DNA of 64,000 nt from Rostrohypoxylon terebratum (Eukaryota; Ascomycota; Sordariomycetes; Xylariales; Hypoxylaceae), in contig MU385863.1 of NCBI GenBank assembly GCA_022497145.1, forward strand, positions 186,001-250,000, given 5' to 3'. Position numbers and translations under genes: made by a program. The notes below the pieces were generated by a model that worked only from the letters and a program-made list of their open reading frames with translations, did not search any database and was not told the origin of the DNA. Positions 45,880 through 58,400 of the stretch are shown here, piece after piece. The stretch's first letter is position 1. Each line of letters starts with the position of its first letter.

Positions 45880-47889
45880 ATGGCCGGAGGTGCTATTGTT
45901 TCCGGCACCACCGACGTGAGCCGCGTCGAGGCCCCCGTTACCTTTAAGGCTTACATGATCTGCGCCTTCGCCGCCTTCGGTGGTATCTTCTTCGGCTATG
46001 ATACCGGTAAACTCCCAGTTCACTTATACTCAATATGGCATGCGATAGTTTGGAGCTAATCAGAGACGTCGTGTGTAGGTTGGATGAGTGGCGTGTTGGC
46101 AATGCCGTACTACATCTCTCTCTATACCGGAATCCCCTACGATTATGATAATGCTGCGCCAATTGGCGTCGATAAAGAGGCTTTCGTGCTCCCCGCCTCG
46201 ACGCAATCTCTGTTCACATCTATTCTGTCGTGCGGTACCTTCTTCGGCGCTCTTATTGGCGGTGATATCGCAGATTTCATTGGCCGACGCCCTACTATCA
46301 TTGCCGGATGTTTCGTCTTCAGTGTTGGTTGCATTTTGCAGATTTCCAGCACCAACCAAGAAGTTTTATTCGTCTTTGGCCGTTTGATTGCTGGCGGTGG
46401 TGTCGGTTTCATCTCCGCTGTCGTCATTTTGTACATGTCCGAGATAGCGCCAAAGAAAGTCCGTGGTGCTATGGTATCCGGTTACCAATTTTGTATCACT
46501 ATCGGCATCCTGTTAGCTAACTGCGTCGTGTACGGCACCCAATCGCGCTCCGATTCTGGCTCGTACCGAATTCCCATCGGCATTCAGTTCCTGTGGGCTA
46601 TCGTCCTTGGTGCCGGTCTATTTTACCTCCCCGAGTCTCCCCGTTACTTCGTTAAGAAGGGCAAGATTGAGGACGCCGCCAAAGCTCTCTCCTTCGTCCG
46701 TGGCCAGCCGCTAGATTCCGACTTTATCAAGGATGAATTAGCCGAAATTGTAGCCAACAATGAGTACGAGTTACAGCATATCCCTCAGGCGTCGTATATC
46801 GGCTCTTGGACCGCCTGCTTCAAGGGGTCCTTGTCTCACGGCAATAGTAGCATTAGAAGAACCCTCTTAGGTGCTTTTATGCAATGTTTCCAGCAGTTTA
46901 CAGGAATAAATTTTATTTTCTACTACGTAAGCAAAGCGATTCTAGATTCAACTCCTTCTCTGAAGAAACAATTACTGACTCCTGTTGTTATAGGGAAATG
47001 TCTTGGTGAGCTTTTCGCCCCCTTTCTAGTATCATTTCTACTCACTCGGGAGTCACTTCTCTTAAGAGATGGCTGAATGAACCAACCTCCTCCTTTGATA
47101 AGCAATTACTGACTAATGTTGTTGTAGTAATTACACCTCTTTCCTATGATTGCATTTACGGCTACGAAGCTTTTGCTCCTAAGATTTGCTCAGAACCCTT
47201 TCCTAAAGAATGGATTACTAACTCCTTGTAGTTTCAAGCAACTCGGAACTGTCCCTAACCCCTTCTTGATTTCCTTGGTCACTACGCTGGTCAACGTTTT
47301 ATCGACGCCCATCTCTTTCTACACCATTGAGAAATTTGGCCGCCGTGCCCTTCTCCTGACTGGTGCTTCTGGTATGATTGTCTCCCAGTTCATCGTCGGC
47401 GCCATCGGTGTCACACAGGGACGTGAGGAAGTCCACAACAACGCCGCTGTGCAAGCTATGATCGCGTTTATCTGCATCAACATCGCCTTCTTCGCCACAA
47501 CTTGGGGTCCCACCGCCTGGGTCGTCGTCGGCGAAGTCTTCCCACTTCCTATCCGATCGCGGGGTGTGGGTATCTCGACTGCTTCGAACTGGTTCTGGAA
47601 CACCATCATCGCCGTCATCACTCCCTATCTGGTCAATGTCAACGAGGCCAATCTGGGTCCCAAGGTTTTCTTCCTCTGGGGATCACTCTGCTGCCTCTCT
47701 CTGACTTTCGCGTACTTCTTCGTGCCTGAGCTGAAGGGCCTATCGCTAGAGCAGGCCGACATGTGCATGCAGGAGGTTAGCCCTCGCCACTCAGCCGGTT
47801 GGAAGCCAAGCCACACTTACGCGGCCGAAATGCATCACGTGGATGACAGCGCGGCAATTCTGGGAGATACCGTTGAAGAGAAGGTCTAA
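45880..47889 (+). CDS. MFS hexose-type sugar transporter with unusual central intron
   Basis: This is a sugar/proton symporter or facilitator of the plasma membrane. Clear coding parts are 45880-46006, 46079-46926 and, from about 47239 on, to the stop at 47887-47889. Intron 1 is 46007-46078. Family marks are GGIFFGYDTGWMSGVL across intron 1, DFIGRRPTIIAG, FGRLIAGGGVGF, PESPRYFVKKGK, QQFTGINFIFYY, EKFGRRALLL and GPTAWVVVGEVFPLPIRSRG. After FYY (46926) relatives continue with G-T-x-F-F-x-Q-L-G. The simplest canonical in-frame model uses a 12-nt micro-exon 46994-47005 (GNVL) and resumes at 47239 (QLGTVPNPFL), giving 545 residues. Resuming at the stronger TAG acceptor (47232) would keep FKQ but shifts the frame. 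A one-base disruption or assembly error is therefore also possible. Confidence 0.8.
46946..47127 (+). repeat. Diverged tandem duplication inside the transporter intron
   Basis: Two segments about 134 bp apart end in similar intron-3'-end modules, CAATTACTGACT..TGTTGTT.TAG (46969-46993 and 47103-47127, 22 of 25 identical by eye). A third related module (GGATTACTAACTCCTTGTAG) ends at 47231. Confidence 0.65.
46994..47005 (+). other. Candidate 12-nt micro-exon of the sugar transporter
   Basis: The sequence GGAAATGTCTTG is bounded by TTATAG upstream (branch CTGAC at 46975-46979) and GTGAGC downstream. It encodes GNVL, matching the Gly expected after FYY in relatives. Phase 0 fits both sides if the next exon starts at 47239. 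Confidence 0.55.
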
Positions 47890-50495
47890 AGAGACTTCAG
47901 TCCGAAATTCTTTACTCCACAAGGAAATACTATTACTATCAGATAATGGGAGTCATCCTAGAGGAAGTAGTTATATAGGTCGAATAGACCTAGATCACAT
48001 GTATATTCCCCCTTATACGACTATATAACAGCATTTCTTGATATCCACATCCATACCTATCTAATATATGACATAATCATATAAAGACAGTTAATCAAGC
48101 TACAAATTTAGTTGATACTCACACAATCCAATCACAGCTTACCATATGGTACCTCGGAAGTAACATGATCTTCACTATTTTAAGAATGAAAAAGCCGCTT
48201 ATGAGTGGTCATGGTTCAATGATGTCGATTATTACAATTGCTGGTCTTGGCTTGTGGCGCCCCCTCGTGCTTTGATGATATTTCTTGTAGCCCTGGATAG
48301 TATCTTCAGGATGTTCAAAGCAAGCACCCTAATTGTAATGAAAGTAAAAGGTTACAATAAAGATTACACCCATTAACAAGTATATAGATTTCTGTTTAGA
48401 TAGCTTTGATTGCTGCCTGTTTTCATAATGAGAGCCCAGCACTAAAGTAATGAGGCGACGCCACAAGCCAATTTTATATCAGTGTTGAGCCTAAGGGGCT
48501 AAGGGCTCAGGTAACTTATCTCTCCTAGAATGGCGGCAGTACTTCAACTGCCAAGCAACCCTACCTGCTATCTACGTGGATACCTGTACCCAAGCTACTC
48601 CGTGTTATACATGTTATAATATTCGAAGCGTATCCCTTAAGTATTTGTTGCTGATACCGCTGAGGCGTGGCCAAATAGCATCCCTTTTTAGATTCCTTGG
48701 CCCTTGGAGGTTTTATATTCACATCACTTTAGGCATCTTAGCACCGCTCCAATTCACGATGCGATTTCGGGGGTTTCCTATGGGCAAAAAGCTCAAGAAT
48801 AACACGTGAGATTACATGTACTGTACTGGATATGTTGGCCCTTTTTACCTACCAAGTACTTATGAAGAAAAGGTGATAGAATAAAATCACGCATGCAGAT
48901 ACCTATTGGGACTGATCACAAGCTACCTACTGACATTGATCAAGTTGAAACAGACCAAAGTTTGAGGCTTTAGTTCCACTAATGCTCCCAGGCCGCCACA
49001 AGACCGAGTTTATGGCCGAGACATTTTAATAGATACGACCTTCCCGCTTTCCAGGGTTCAGAAATCTTCGGAGGCAAATCAGATCCATGTCCGGAGTTCA
49101 TCATTAGTTGAATTTAGAGTGTGGCGTTCTTAGTCTACCAAGATCATGTTGGAGTTGGTATGTACTTGGGCGATACATACCTAGGTGTTGATCGTTAGGA
49201 CTCCTTTTGGGGAGGCCCGTCCCGTGTTGCGGTAGTGTCACGCATCAGTTCAGGTAACACGACAGGCTCTTGGAGGCTTAATATGACGGAGTTTCCCGTT
49301 CCCTTCCCCATATAGGTTGTGACAGTGGTTACCTTACCTACTTTATGCCTACCGTGTAAACTGTGAAATTTGTTAACAGTTACTTAGAAGTTACGTCACA
49401 TATTGATCTAATGGTAGGTATGTTAGAGCGGATTCGATGATTCACTGTCATCCCGTGCAGTTGAAAAGGTTATAGCTTATCCGCCACGAACATAGTACCT
49501 AGGTCCTATGTACGGAATATAAGCAACTTGCTTTTTTCAAAGATTACCTACATTAAGTACTTGCTTAGTAGATATCTAATACGTACCTACATATGCTTGT
49601 CTCGGTGATGCAAGCATTGGCAGCGTTGAAATTATGGAGCATGTACTACTTCTAGGCATCTAGGTATCTAGGTATCTAGGCATTTAAGTGGGTGGATTGT
49701 TAAAAGGATGAATAGAGAAGTGGTACGTAAGATACCTGCATGAGGAGACGATAACAACTCAGGGGCTTTCTTGAGGCCTAAAATATGCTGAACGAAATAC
49801 GAGAGTTTTGATGCGCTGATTTTTCAGATAATTCTGGAAACAAGGCTCAGCTGCTTCTCATTCGTAATGTTTTTGATGATCACTGTGTTGCGTCAATGTC
49901 TTCATGAATGGGTGAGCCATGTTGACTTGTGGCTGTGAGATGTCCTTCTCTCCGATTTGAAGGCATCTGCATGAGAGAAGATGACGCTACCTAATTGAAT
50001 GGTAAGAGTGTCTACCTAGTAGCCTAGTAGGTATGTGTACAGATATTATAAGCTTATACTCATTCGCAATCCTCACACAAGCGCGAATGGGATCAAAAGA
50101 CGTCGAATAAAATTCCGCGTCGGGAATAGAAACGGTTTAGGTAAAACTAGCGGCATCCGACCAGATGGAATTGGTAACCGACCCCCACGTGGCTAAATGT
50201 GGGGTAGGTAAGCACGGCCTTAGCCAGGAACAAACTTTGGATATGCTGTAATCAGGACCTTAAGGCTTAGGTAGTAACGTCGTCTTCCTGTTGCCTGCGT
50301 TTACTAGGTAATTGCTACTACATCCATACAAGGTAGCTGCTGCATTCGCCTATCAAAAGTTAAATATCCATATGACTTTACCTACCTCTGCTGGTAGCTA
50401 CTAAATCTTATGAATACAACATTCATTGCACAATCTAACACTAACACTAACGCAAACGTTCAATCAAAGACATACATTCTCGCCAAGCCGTCATT
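47890..50495. other. 2.6-kb gene-free stretch
   Basis: This is mostly AT-rich sequence with CCTAGGT and CTAGGTAT repeats (49178-49183, 49494-49505 and a tandem ATCTAGGT run at 49657-49680). No coding exons are recognised. The right end contains the promoter and leader of the UCH gene, including ACACTAAC repeats near 50440. Confidence 0.45.
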
Positions 50496-51287
50496 ATGGA
50501 GCGAAAGACATGGGTTGTACTAGGTATTAAACTCATTAGCGAGCATTCGCTGTTGAAGTAAGGTAATGCTGATGCTGATTCTGCGTGATCATTAGAGAAT
50601 AATCCGGAGGTGATGAATCAACTGGCGCTCAAACTGGGTCTATCTTCCGAGTTATCTTTCTACGATGTTTGGTCGCTTGATGAACCCGAGCTGTTGGCTC
50701 ACGTCCCACGCCCGGTCTTAGCTTTGCTGGTCATCTTCCCTCGTACCCCTGCTTGGGAGAAGGAGCGCCAAGAAGAGGACGCTGTAAAAGGTGATTACGA
50801 CGGCTTCGGACCGGAAGAGCCTGTAATTTGGTTCAAGCAGACTATCGGGAATGCTTGCGGGTCGATCGGATTCCTGCACTGTGCCATCAACGGTCCCGCC
50901 GCCCAGTATATTCGCCCGGACTCCGACCTAGATAAGATCCGCCGTGCAGCTATTCCCCTTCGAATGAATGATCGAGCCGATATGCTCTACAATAGTGTCC
51001 CTTTCGAAGAGGCCCACAAGTCTTGTGTTCAGATCGGAGACACGGCTCCAATTAACGAAGATGCTCTAGGACAGCATTTCGTGGCATTTGTCAAAGTCAA
51101 TGGCAGGCTTTGGGAACTTGAGGGATCGAGGAAGGGTCCGATTGACCGGGGTGAATTAGGAGACGACGAGGACCTCCTTAGTCCAAAGGCGCTCGACTTG
51201 GGAATTAAAAGAACCATTCTTCTTGACCAAGAGGCTGGAGGTAATGATCTGCGATTCAGTTGTATCGCCCTGGCCCGCAAGGCGTGA
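50496..51287 (+). CDS. YUH1: Ubiquitin C-terminal hydrolase, UCH family (UCHL3/YUH1 type)
   Basis: This cysteine protease trims small adducts from the ubiquitin (or NEDD8/Rub1) C-terminus. The exons are 50496-50523 and 50596-51287 (phase 1), giving 239 residues, the standard size. The 28-nt first exon supplies MERKTWVVL, and the joined N-terminus ENNPEVMNQLALKLGL matches the family. Catalytic residues seen are Cys97 in GNACGSIGFLHC and His170 in GQHFVAFV, plus the oxyanion Gln in FKQTIGNACG. The third triad position, Asp in most UCH enzymes (LYELDG), reads LWELEGSRKGP, i.e. Glu185. Glu may still orient the His. The active-site crossover loop lies between residues ~150 and 165. Confidence 0.93.
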
Positions 51288-54200
51288 TGCTTCTCTGAAT
51301 TATGGGATGAGATGGCCAATATTCATGTGGCTTCTACACGTATTCGAAGAAACAGGAATGAGACAACTGCCAAGTTGTTGGTAGATGATAGGCGCGGCTT
51401 GGCCTCCGGTTGCCGTCTAAAATAAAAAGCTATCCACGGATATCACTATGATAGGCCATGAAGCAGTATTGGATTCTAACGCCCAAACTTGACTGATAAC
51501 AGCGCCAGCGCCAACTATTGGGTAGCGACACTCCAGTTCCGTAGATATCAATAGTGCTGTGCTTGAAATTGATTTGTTTTGTGTGCCTGGAATACTAGAT
51601 ACTCACGGAGGGCTGGACTTTGAGGAATCGGATCCGAACCCATGACTTCTTATGAGATAATAAAAATAGCACATGAGCATGAGCGTGTCGTAGCGTAACT
51701 GGATTTTTTAATTACTTGCAGTTCGGAATATACCTCCATGGCTATCACGACAGCTCTAATGATCTCCATAGCGATGGGGCTAGGTACCGTATTTTTGACC
51801 CAGTCGGATCGTAACCCCCTTATCTGCCTTTGCTCACGTAAGTCCCTCCTTTCGTACTCAATTGTGCCACGTACCAGCAGCCCGGCTGATGGTGTTATGA
51901 AGCTATGGACTCGGAAACCCCGCATGACTCGGAATGCACCTCGGGCATTTCTTTATTTTGAAACTGGATGAACACCCTATATTTTCAGTACTATTAAATC
52001 TCATTTTCCCACGACTCTCTTTCCTCTCCCCAATCATCAATCACCTTGCCGATACTGGTGCCAGTTTATTTAATTTACATTCTTATACGTTGACATCGCC
52101 GTCGCTTGTCGATTTTAGGTCGGTATGACTGCTATTATTCTACCTACGGTCCTACGTAGTCTGCGTTAGCGCCGTGTTGGCTTTGGTAACGTCCAAGTCT
52201 AGAATCTTACTAACTTGAGCTAATTGGGGAACAACAAATACTTACTGATATTAAGAGGAGTTGGAGAGCTGGATGCTCATGAATTGTAGGCTGTGAATGC
52301 TGCCAACGGACTCACGAAGCCATCTAGGCGTGGTGCTGCAGGTCCATTTCGTGGAATGTAAGACTAATACCTGCTCAATAGATCAATAGGCATCTTGTCG
52401 ATCAGGTTCATTCCGAGACTTGTCTCGTTCGTATCAGGGTCGCCCTGTGCTCACGGGATCGGACGGGCGGACTGGGCGGGACTAGAGATGGTAATAGATA
52501 GGCTAGAAGGAGCTGTGAAGAGACATGAGACTAGCAAGATAATGACCTCGAATCTGTCTTATTGAGGCAATCATCGGCAAAGAGGAAGAGGGGCCACACC
52601 GCTCATCTAACTGGTTATCTGCGGACTTGAAGTTAGGAAGTAGAACACGTGGGATAAGCGGTCTGGCTCTTCAGTCAAAATAGACATGTAGTCGGATTGT
52701 CGTCGCCCGGACTCGGCTGCGGCTCAAGCGAGGGTAGCTCAAAAAGGTGAAGATCATCAATAGATCATCTGTTACTCGGGCTCTGCATTCTCCAATGAAG
52801 TATTCCAGAGAAACTCAGCTGAGTGCTTGGTTGCATATGACCTGCGCCGGCAAGAAACGAATCAATAGTTATGATAGATAACTCAGGGGTTCTAGGCCAA
52901 TCTAGCGGCCATCGTCACAACTACGTAACCCTTCGGGTCGCCGACTTGCGACAATCCTCAACTCTCATATTCCTCCATATTCCTCATTCAAGATTAAGGC
53001 TGAGATAAAAATACCGCCGGCTAGGTTGCATAGGGATGGGAAGGGGGGGGATTATTTCTCCACGCTCGAAGGGGAATATAAGAGAAACAAGCTTTCAAGT
53101 AATTTACCGAATTCGGGTGTTTTATTCTTTTTAATTTTTTTTTTTTGGGGGGGGGGGGGGGGTTTGTTCGGTGAGCTGCACACCGGGGACACTCGCGCTT
53201 CCCCGGTAAAACCCCCACATTTCTTCTAGGGCTCCAGGGCTATTCATTACCAAGTGCATGTGCCTGGAACCGCTAGCGTAGGAGATCCATTTACTTCCAG
53301 GTTCCTACCTAAGGTTCCCGCTAATAATGATTTTAGCTATCCGGTTTTTAGGTACCGCAGGTACTGTCTTCACGGCTGATGGGTTAGGAAGCAAGTGTAC
53401 CTTAGCACATGTGCACCTTAGCTGCTTCTAGGCTGCTAGGCTGCCAGGCTGCCAGGCTGCTTACCACCTAGCACCTTAACCTTGGAAGCCCTGGAGGTTT
53501 TGGTTTAACAGTAGCTGAGTAGGTACCTGCCATTGTCTACCATACATTACCTATCCATGACGACTTCCGTGACTTTGATTAGCTAGTGGAAAGTATGTCT
53601 CATCACCCAATTGGATGACACTTGAATTGTGGATGATCATCGTTTTTTTTTTCCTTTCTTCTGTTTCGCCAGTTTTCTCTCTTCCACCTTCGCAGTAGGT
53701 AAGTTTCTCTTTTTACTTTTTTTTTAACCCGTTTTCGTTTTCATTTTCATTTTAATATATTTTCCTCGATTGAAATTTGTATTCTAATTCCGGTATCCAC
53801 TTCGCAAGATGTGTGTTGCATACGTGCAGTATCTTTTTACCTTTTACTTGCTTGCTTGTGACCTTCATACATATGAAGCCCCAATCAAACCTCTTGTCAC
53901 GTCCGAGACCTACCTAACTACCTCCCTAGCTAATAAAGCTACCCGTACCTAACCTGGGGGCTGGCTCGTCCATGAACAGGCTTGACAGGCATCAGGTTTA
54001 TTGTTCCGTTTATGCCGTCCCAGACTCCCAGTCCCCATCTGATATCTTATAAAATCACCGGCCAGGTGCGGCATGACGTCGGCCTTAGGTCTTTTTCGGC
54101 AGCCAAGCCTGTCGTCCGGCCTGGACACCTAACCCTTTTCTGATGCCTTCTTCACGATGGCCTCTCACTGGGTGTTTGTTTATCTAATCCATGGCCATGT

Positions 54201-55477
54201 GGGGGCCCGGGCGACAATGTTCTCGCACCCGAGAAGATCGCAAGACACCTTCGTTGTCGAGGGCGAGGTTCGTATGAAAACAAAACAAAACAAAGCAAAG
54301 CAAGACCAGACCAAACCAGACCAGACCAGAAAAACCCGGACTTCACGAGCCGGCGCGGAACTGCCTACTGGAGAATCTAGCAGGTCGCGAGCGCAAAATG
54401 CGGATCCTACATTTATTCATATATTAGGACTGCACACGTGGTAGGTTAACGATCGAGTTTAGAAAAGAGGTAAGGTACGGACGGGATGGTAAGGTACATA
54501 CATATTCGCATATTCGCAACGGCTGGGCGGGATTGAAGCATTGATATTCCCCTACCTAGCTTGTAGCCTTCTTTTTCAGCCCCTGATGTTTTATTTTCCC
54601 TCTTGTCCACTTTACCACTTTACCTCTTGTATTCTTATGGATTCCTTCGCAAGTGCAGCAGCCACACTCAATTGTTTTCCCCATCTCTAGCCGGCGTCGT
54701 GGCATCAACCACGATTAAAAATTTCAAAGATTCCAAAGATTCCAAAAATTCCACCGCACTCTTCTACAACCCAAAGAGAAGTCATGTGTATATCGTGGTT
54801 CTAGACAACGACCTTCACTGCGCACTGATGTTGTTGTAAATTGATACTTGGCCCAACGGGAGAGAGACCGCAGACCGCAGTTTTTCAATCACGAGCGCCC
54901 GTTGAAACTAAGTAAGAGAGGCCCTGTATTTCCCTTCGTTTGGTGAGGCGGCCAGGAGCGGAGTCGGGCATTTCCTCCGTGAGAACCGCCCTCCACAGTC
55001 ATCAAAACATTCTGTTTTTTGCTGCTTTAGCCCAAAAGTCTCCAAAAAATACAAAATCTCAATCGGTTTTTTGCTCTCGTGCCATCCTGAGAAACCCCTA
55101 TTGCATGACACCCGTTGGTAAAGAGCAGGATTTATGACCAAGGCCGGTCCGTCGCCAACATCCTGGTCTATCTAGGGTCCCTAGATATCCGAGACCATAC
55201 CTCTGCCGTTCACGCGTTATCCTCGCGGTCCGGCCCGGCGACCGTTCCCTTGAAGGTCATTCCCCCCCCCCCCCCCTACACGGCAAACGTACCGCACCTA
55301 ACCTACGTCAAACTCACTCTTTTCGGATTCGCGCTTCTTCTTAGGGATGGTCGTGTTTGGGCACAACTGTAGCACTGATCTCCTGTCGTCTGTCATGTGC
55401 CTGGACGATAGAAAGCTTTCTCGGTCGACCTCGATCTTCACCTCCATACCCGCCGGCTCCCTTATTGATCCCCAAGG
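51288..55477. other. 4.2-kb gene-free stretch
   Basis: No gene is recognised on either strand. It contains a T12-G16 homopolymer pair (53135-53162), a 15-C run (55262-55276), a CCAGACCA/AACAAAGC simple repeat (54280-54330) and a GGCTGCCA repeat (53430-53460). A minus-strand tRNA-Met-like 3' half around 51617-51660 lacks a pairing anticodon stem. The right end includes the promoter and leader of the transcription factor gene. Confidence 0.45.
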
Positions 55478-58400
55478 ATGAATCTCGAGAACGCCTCGAC
55501 TAATTCGAGTTCTGGTGGTCCAGCGACACCCACTAATAGTAGAAAGGAGCGGGGTGCTATAGCAGCTCAGGTATTCCCTCCTTTCCCTTTCCGCCGCCAT
55601 TAGTTTTCTTAACACTTTGCATCAGGCCTGTGAATCTTGCAGACAACGCAAGCAAAGATGTAGTGAAGAAAGGCCAAAGTGCGCTACTTGTCAGGTCAGT
55701 CATCAATGTCTTTTCATACCATTCCGACTCCGCCTAGGGATGCCTTCGATAAAAGCATGACATCGAGACTCTACAGCTCTTCTCGTCTACTTCCCCTAGT
55801 CACACTTGCTCCTAGTGTCTTGTTGAATCGCAAGGTAGAGAGACCTGATGATAGATGACTAACACCGAGGTGTGAAATAGCGAATGAATGTAAGGATGGT
55901 TCGTCTTACCCCGTGCCTTGTCTTTCACTAACCCCATTAGCTGGAATGCAAATATCGAGAGCCTCAACCGACCAAGTACGTATAGTCCGAATGCAACTTG
56001 TACCATCCTCAGATGCATTCGACAGAAATCCCGAGCCGAGTCATGTTGCACAGTAACGTGCCGAGTATACTAACTTTTTGCAGGAAAGATAAGACGCTTG
56101 TTGAGATACTAGAGCGGCTGAAGAGTCTTGAAGGAGGGCTAAGGAATCTTGATGGAAAAGTCGATAGCCTAAATGCTCGGGGCACTCTTCCACTGTCTAT
56201 ATATGGGCCCATACAATCTCATCATCCTACGACGACGCTAGACGCCGGCAGGTCCAGTGCGTGGCCTGCCGCAAATGTTCATCTCCAACCCCAAGCAATC
56301 TCCCCGGCTTCTCCTCGCGATGTTCAGTATGTCTCCGCTACGCATAAAATGCTCTCCTGGCCCGTCATGCAGCAAGTTCTGGAGGGCCAAGTACCGAATC
56401 TCGACTTGGCGTGTTTGGAAAAGGACGGAGCAGCCATGTTGTTATTGGGTTTGCAAGGCCGAGTGACGTCTCTGCCAACCAGTGTATACGAATCTGCGCA
56501 TCTCGGTATCGAGGGAACGTCTTTTCCTCTGCAAGTTGCTCCCGGGAGTTCGGTCGACGGGATGTCAACCGGGGGTATGAACTGGGATACGATGCAGCGG
56601 CTAACTAAATCGTACTTTGACACGTTTAACTTAATATATCCGATCTTGGACCGACAAGTCTTTCAAACCGAAATTTTGCCCACTATTGCGAACCAAGGCT
56701 TTGACGAGAGTAGCTCTTCGACGTTAGCATGCTTGATATTCGCCCTCGGCGAAGTTGCTATTAGCGCCGTCCAAGGTGCTCCCATTACAGTAAGGTTTAT
56801 GGCCTCTTATTCGCGCACGATTCCTTGAATGCGTCGTGGAGCCTTAACGTGCCATGAAGAGCACAATTTTGACGTCTGAAACCTGATAATTTGCTAACCC
56901 GGTCCCTACAGACGCGCAAAGGCCGACCCAGTGGCATCAGAGGAGGGACCGTCGAAAGGCCGCCAGGACTGCTATTCTTCAACGAGGCGAGGAAAAGAAT
57001 GGGCTTTAATCTGACTGAATGCAGTCTGGAGAATGTACAAATGTTTTCGTTGGCGGCGTGAGTGTTCTCTTGGTTGAAGACTGGTATCACCACTGACGCT
57101 TTTCTGCGTCTAGTATATATTATGGGACGTGCTGTCATCACCTGGTAACTAGAGCCGCTCCCGGGTAATTACCTAGCCTCGCATACTAATTGATGTAGGA
57201 ATTCTGGCGCATGACGACGTCAGCATCTTTAGCGTGTCAAGCATTGTTGACGAGGTATGTGTCAATTGGGACATTGATCAGGGTAGTATTGACGATGTTT
57301 TTAGTAATCCGGAAGAACTAACGACTCACCGAGGCGACCTGGTCCGAAGAGCATTCTGGCACTGCTCTATAATGGAGACGTACGTCATAGAATTGCATTA
57401 ACCTCCATCGAATCCCTCTACTGACAAATTCTAGGTGCCTGAATATGGAGTTAAATATTCCTCAGACGGGGCTCAATAAACTAGAGCCGCTGGTGGGATT
57501 ACCTGATTTCAGCGGCTCATTCTCCGAGGAAGATTACATTGGAAATCAAGCTTCCCACTTCCAAGAGCATTTCGCATCTCAAATTGTACTTCGGCGGCTT
57601 GCTGTGGAGTTTCACACTACCCTAACAAATGGTAAGCCGCATTTCTGGCTCGTGTAAACTCATAGAATATCTAGGCAAAGACAGAATTAGCGGCTTGACA
57701 AGAGAACAGGGACAAGACATAATCTTCCCCTATGTCCCTCTCCTTTCCCCTCACCTAGAAATGATAACTAACTAAATCTGTAAAGCTTTCGGCCCTACGC
57801 ATCTCCCGATTGATCCACCGATTTCTTCGGCGGCTGCCATGGTGAAGAGCATGGCACCACAGCTAGATCAGTGGAGAGGATTGTTACCCGTCTATCTACG
57901 TTGGGAAGAAGAAAATCCGGGTGCGTTCTCGAACCCGGCCCAGGAAATATATGACGATCAATCCATGTACCCATCCCCCGTCCCGGATCTCCATACGAAC
58001 TTCATGTTCTCCGCAGACCTCGAAAATCCACCCATGACATATCCTTACGCTGTAGACATACAGACTGCAAACCTTAGGACACGGTATTACTACGTAAAAT
58101 ATGTCATTTATAGGCCGTTCATCTTCAAAGCGCTTCATCATCCGGACCAGGTGACACACGACGATGCGGAGGGTATCGCGGAATGCCTAAAAGCTATGCT
58201 CAAGTGGCCCATCACGATGTCGCCGACTTGTTTCCATAAGAGACTCATCCCGTGCTTATTCTTCTGGTCGCAAAATCTCCTGGGTATTCTTCTGCTCTTG
58301 CATCTGACGCGGAAGGTACCAATCTTGATGCGAATCAGGACATCGCTTATGGGAACCAAATTCGAACAAGACGCCAATGAAACAGTGATGCTATACATTG

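Noticed and set aside
46994..47231. Sugar transporter model using the TAG acceptor at 47231 after the micro-exon
   Set aside because: It keeps the conserved FKQ but shifts the frame to an early stop. Kept only as an alternative implying a one-base error or broken allele.
57199..57379. Reading the transcription-factor region 57199-57379 as one uninterrupted exon
   Set aside because: An alternative frame is open there but destroys the conserved FWRMTTSASLACQALL block. The 50-nt intron 57255-57304 restores both flanking motifs.
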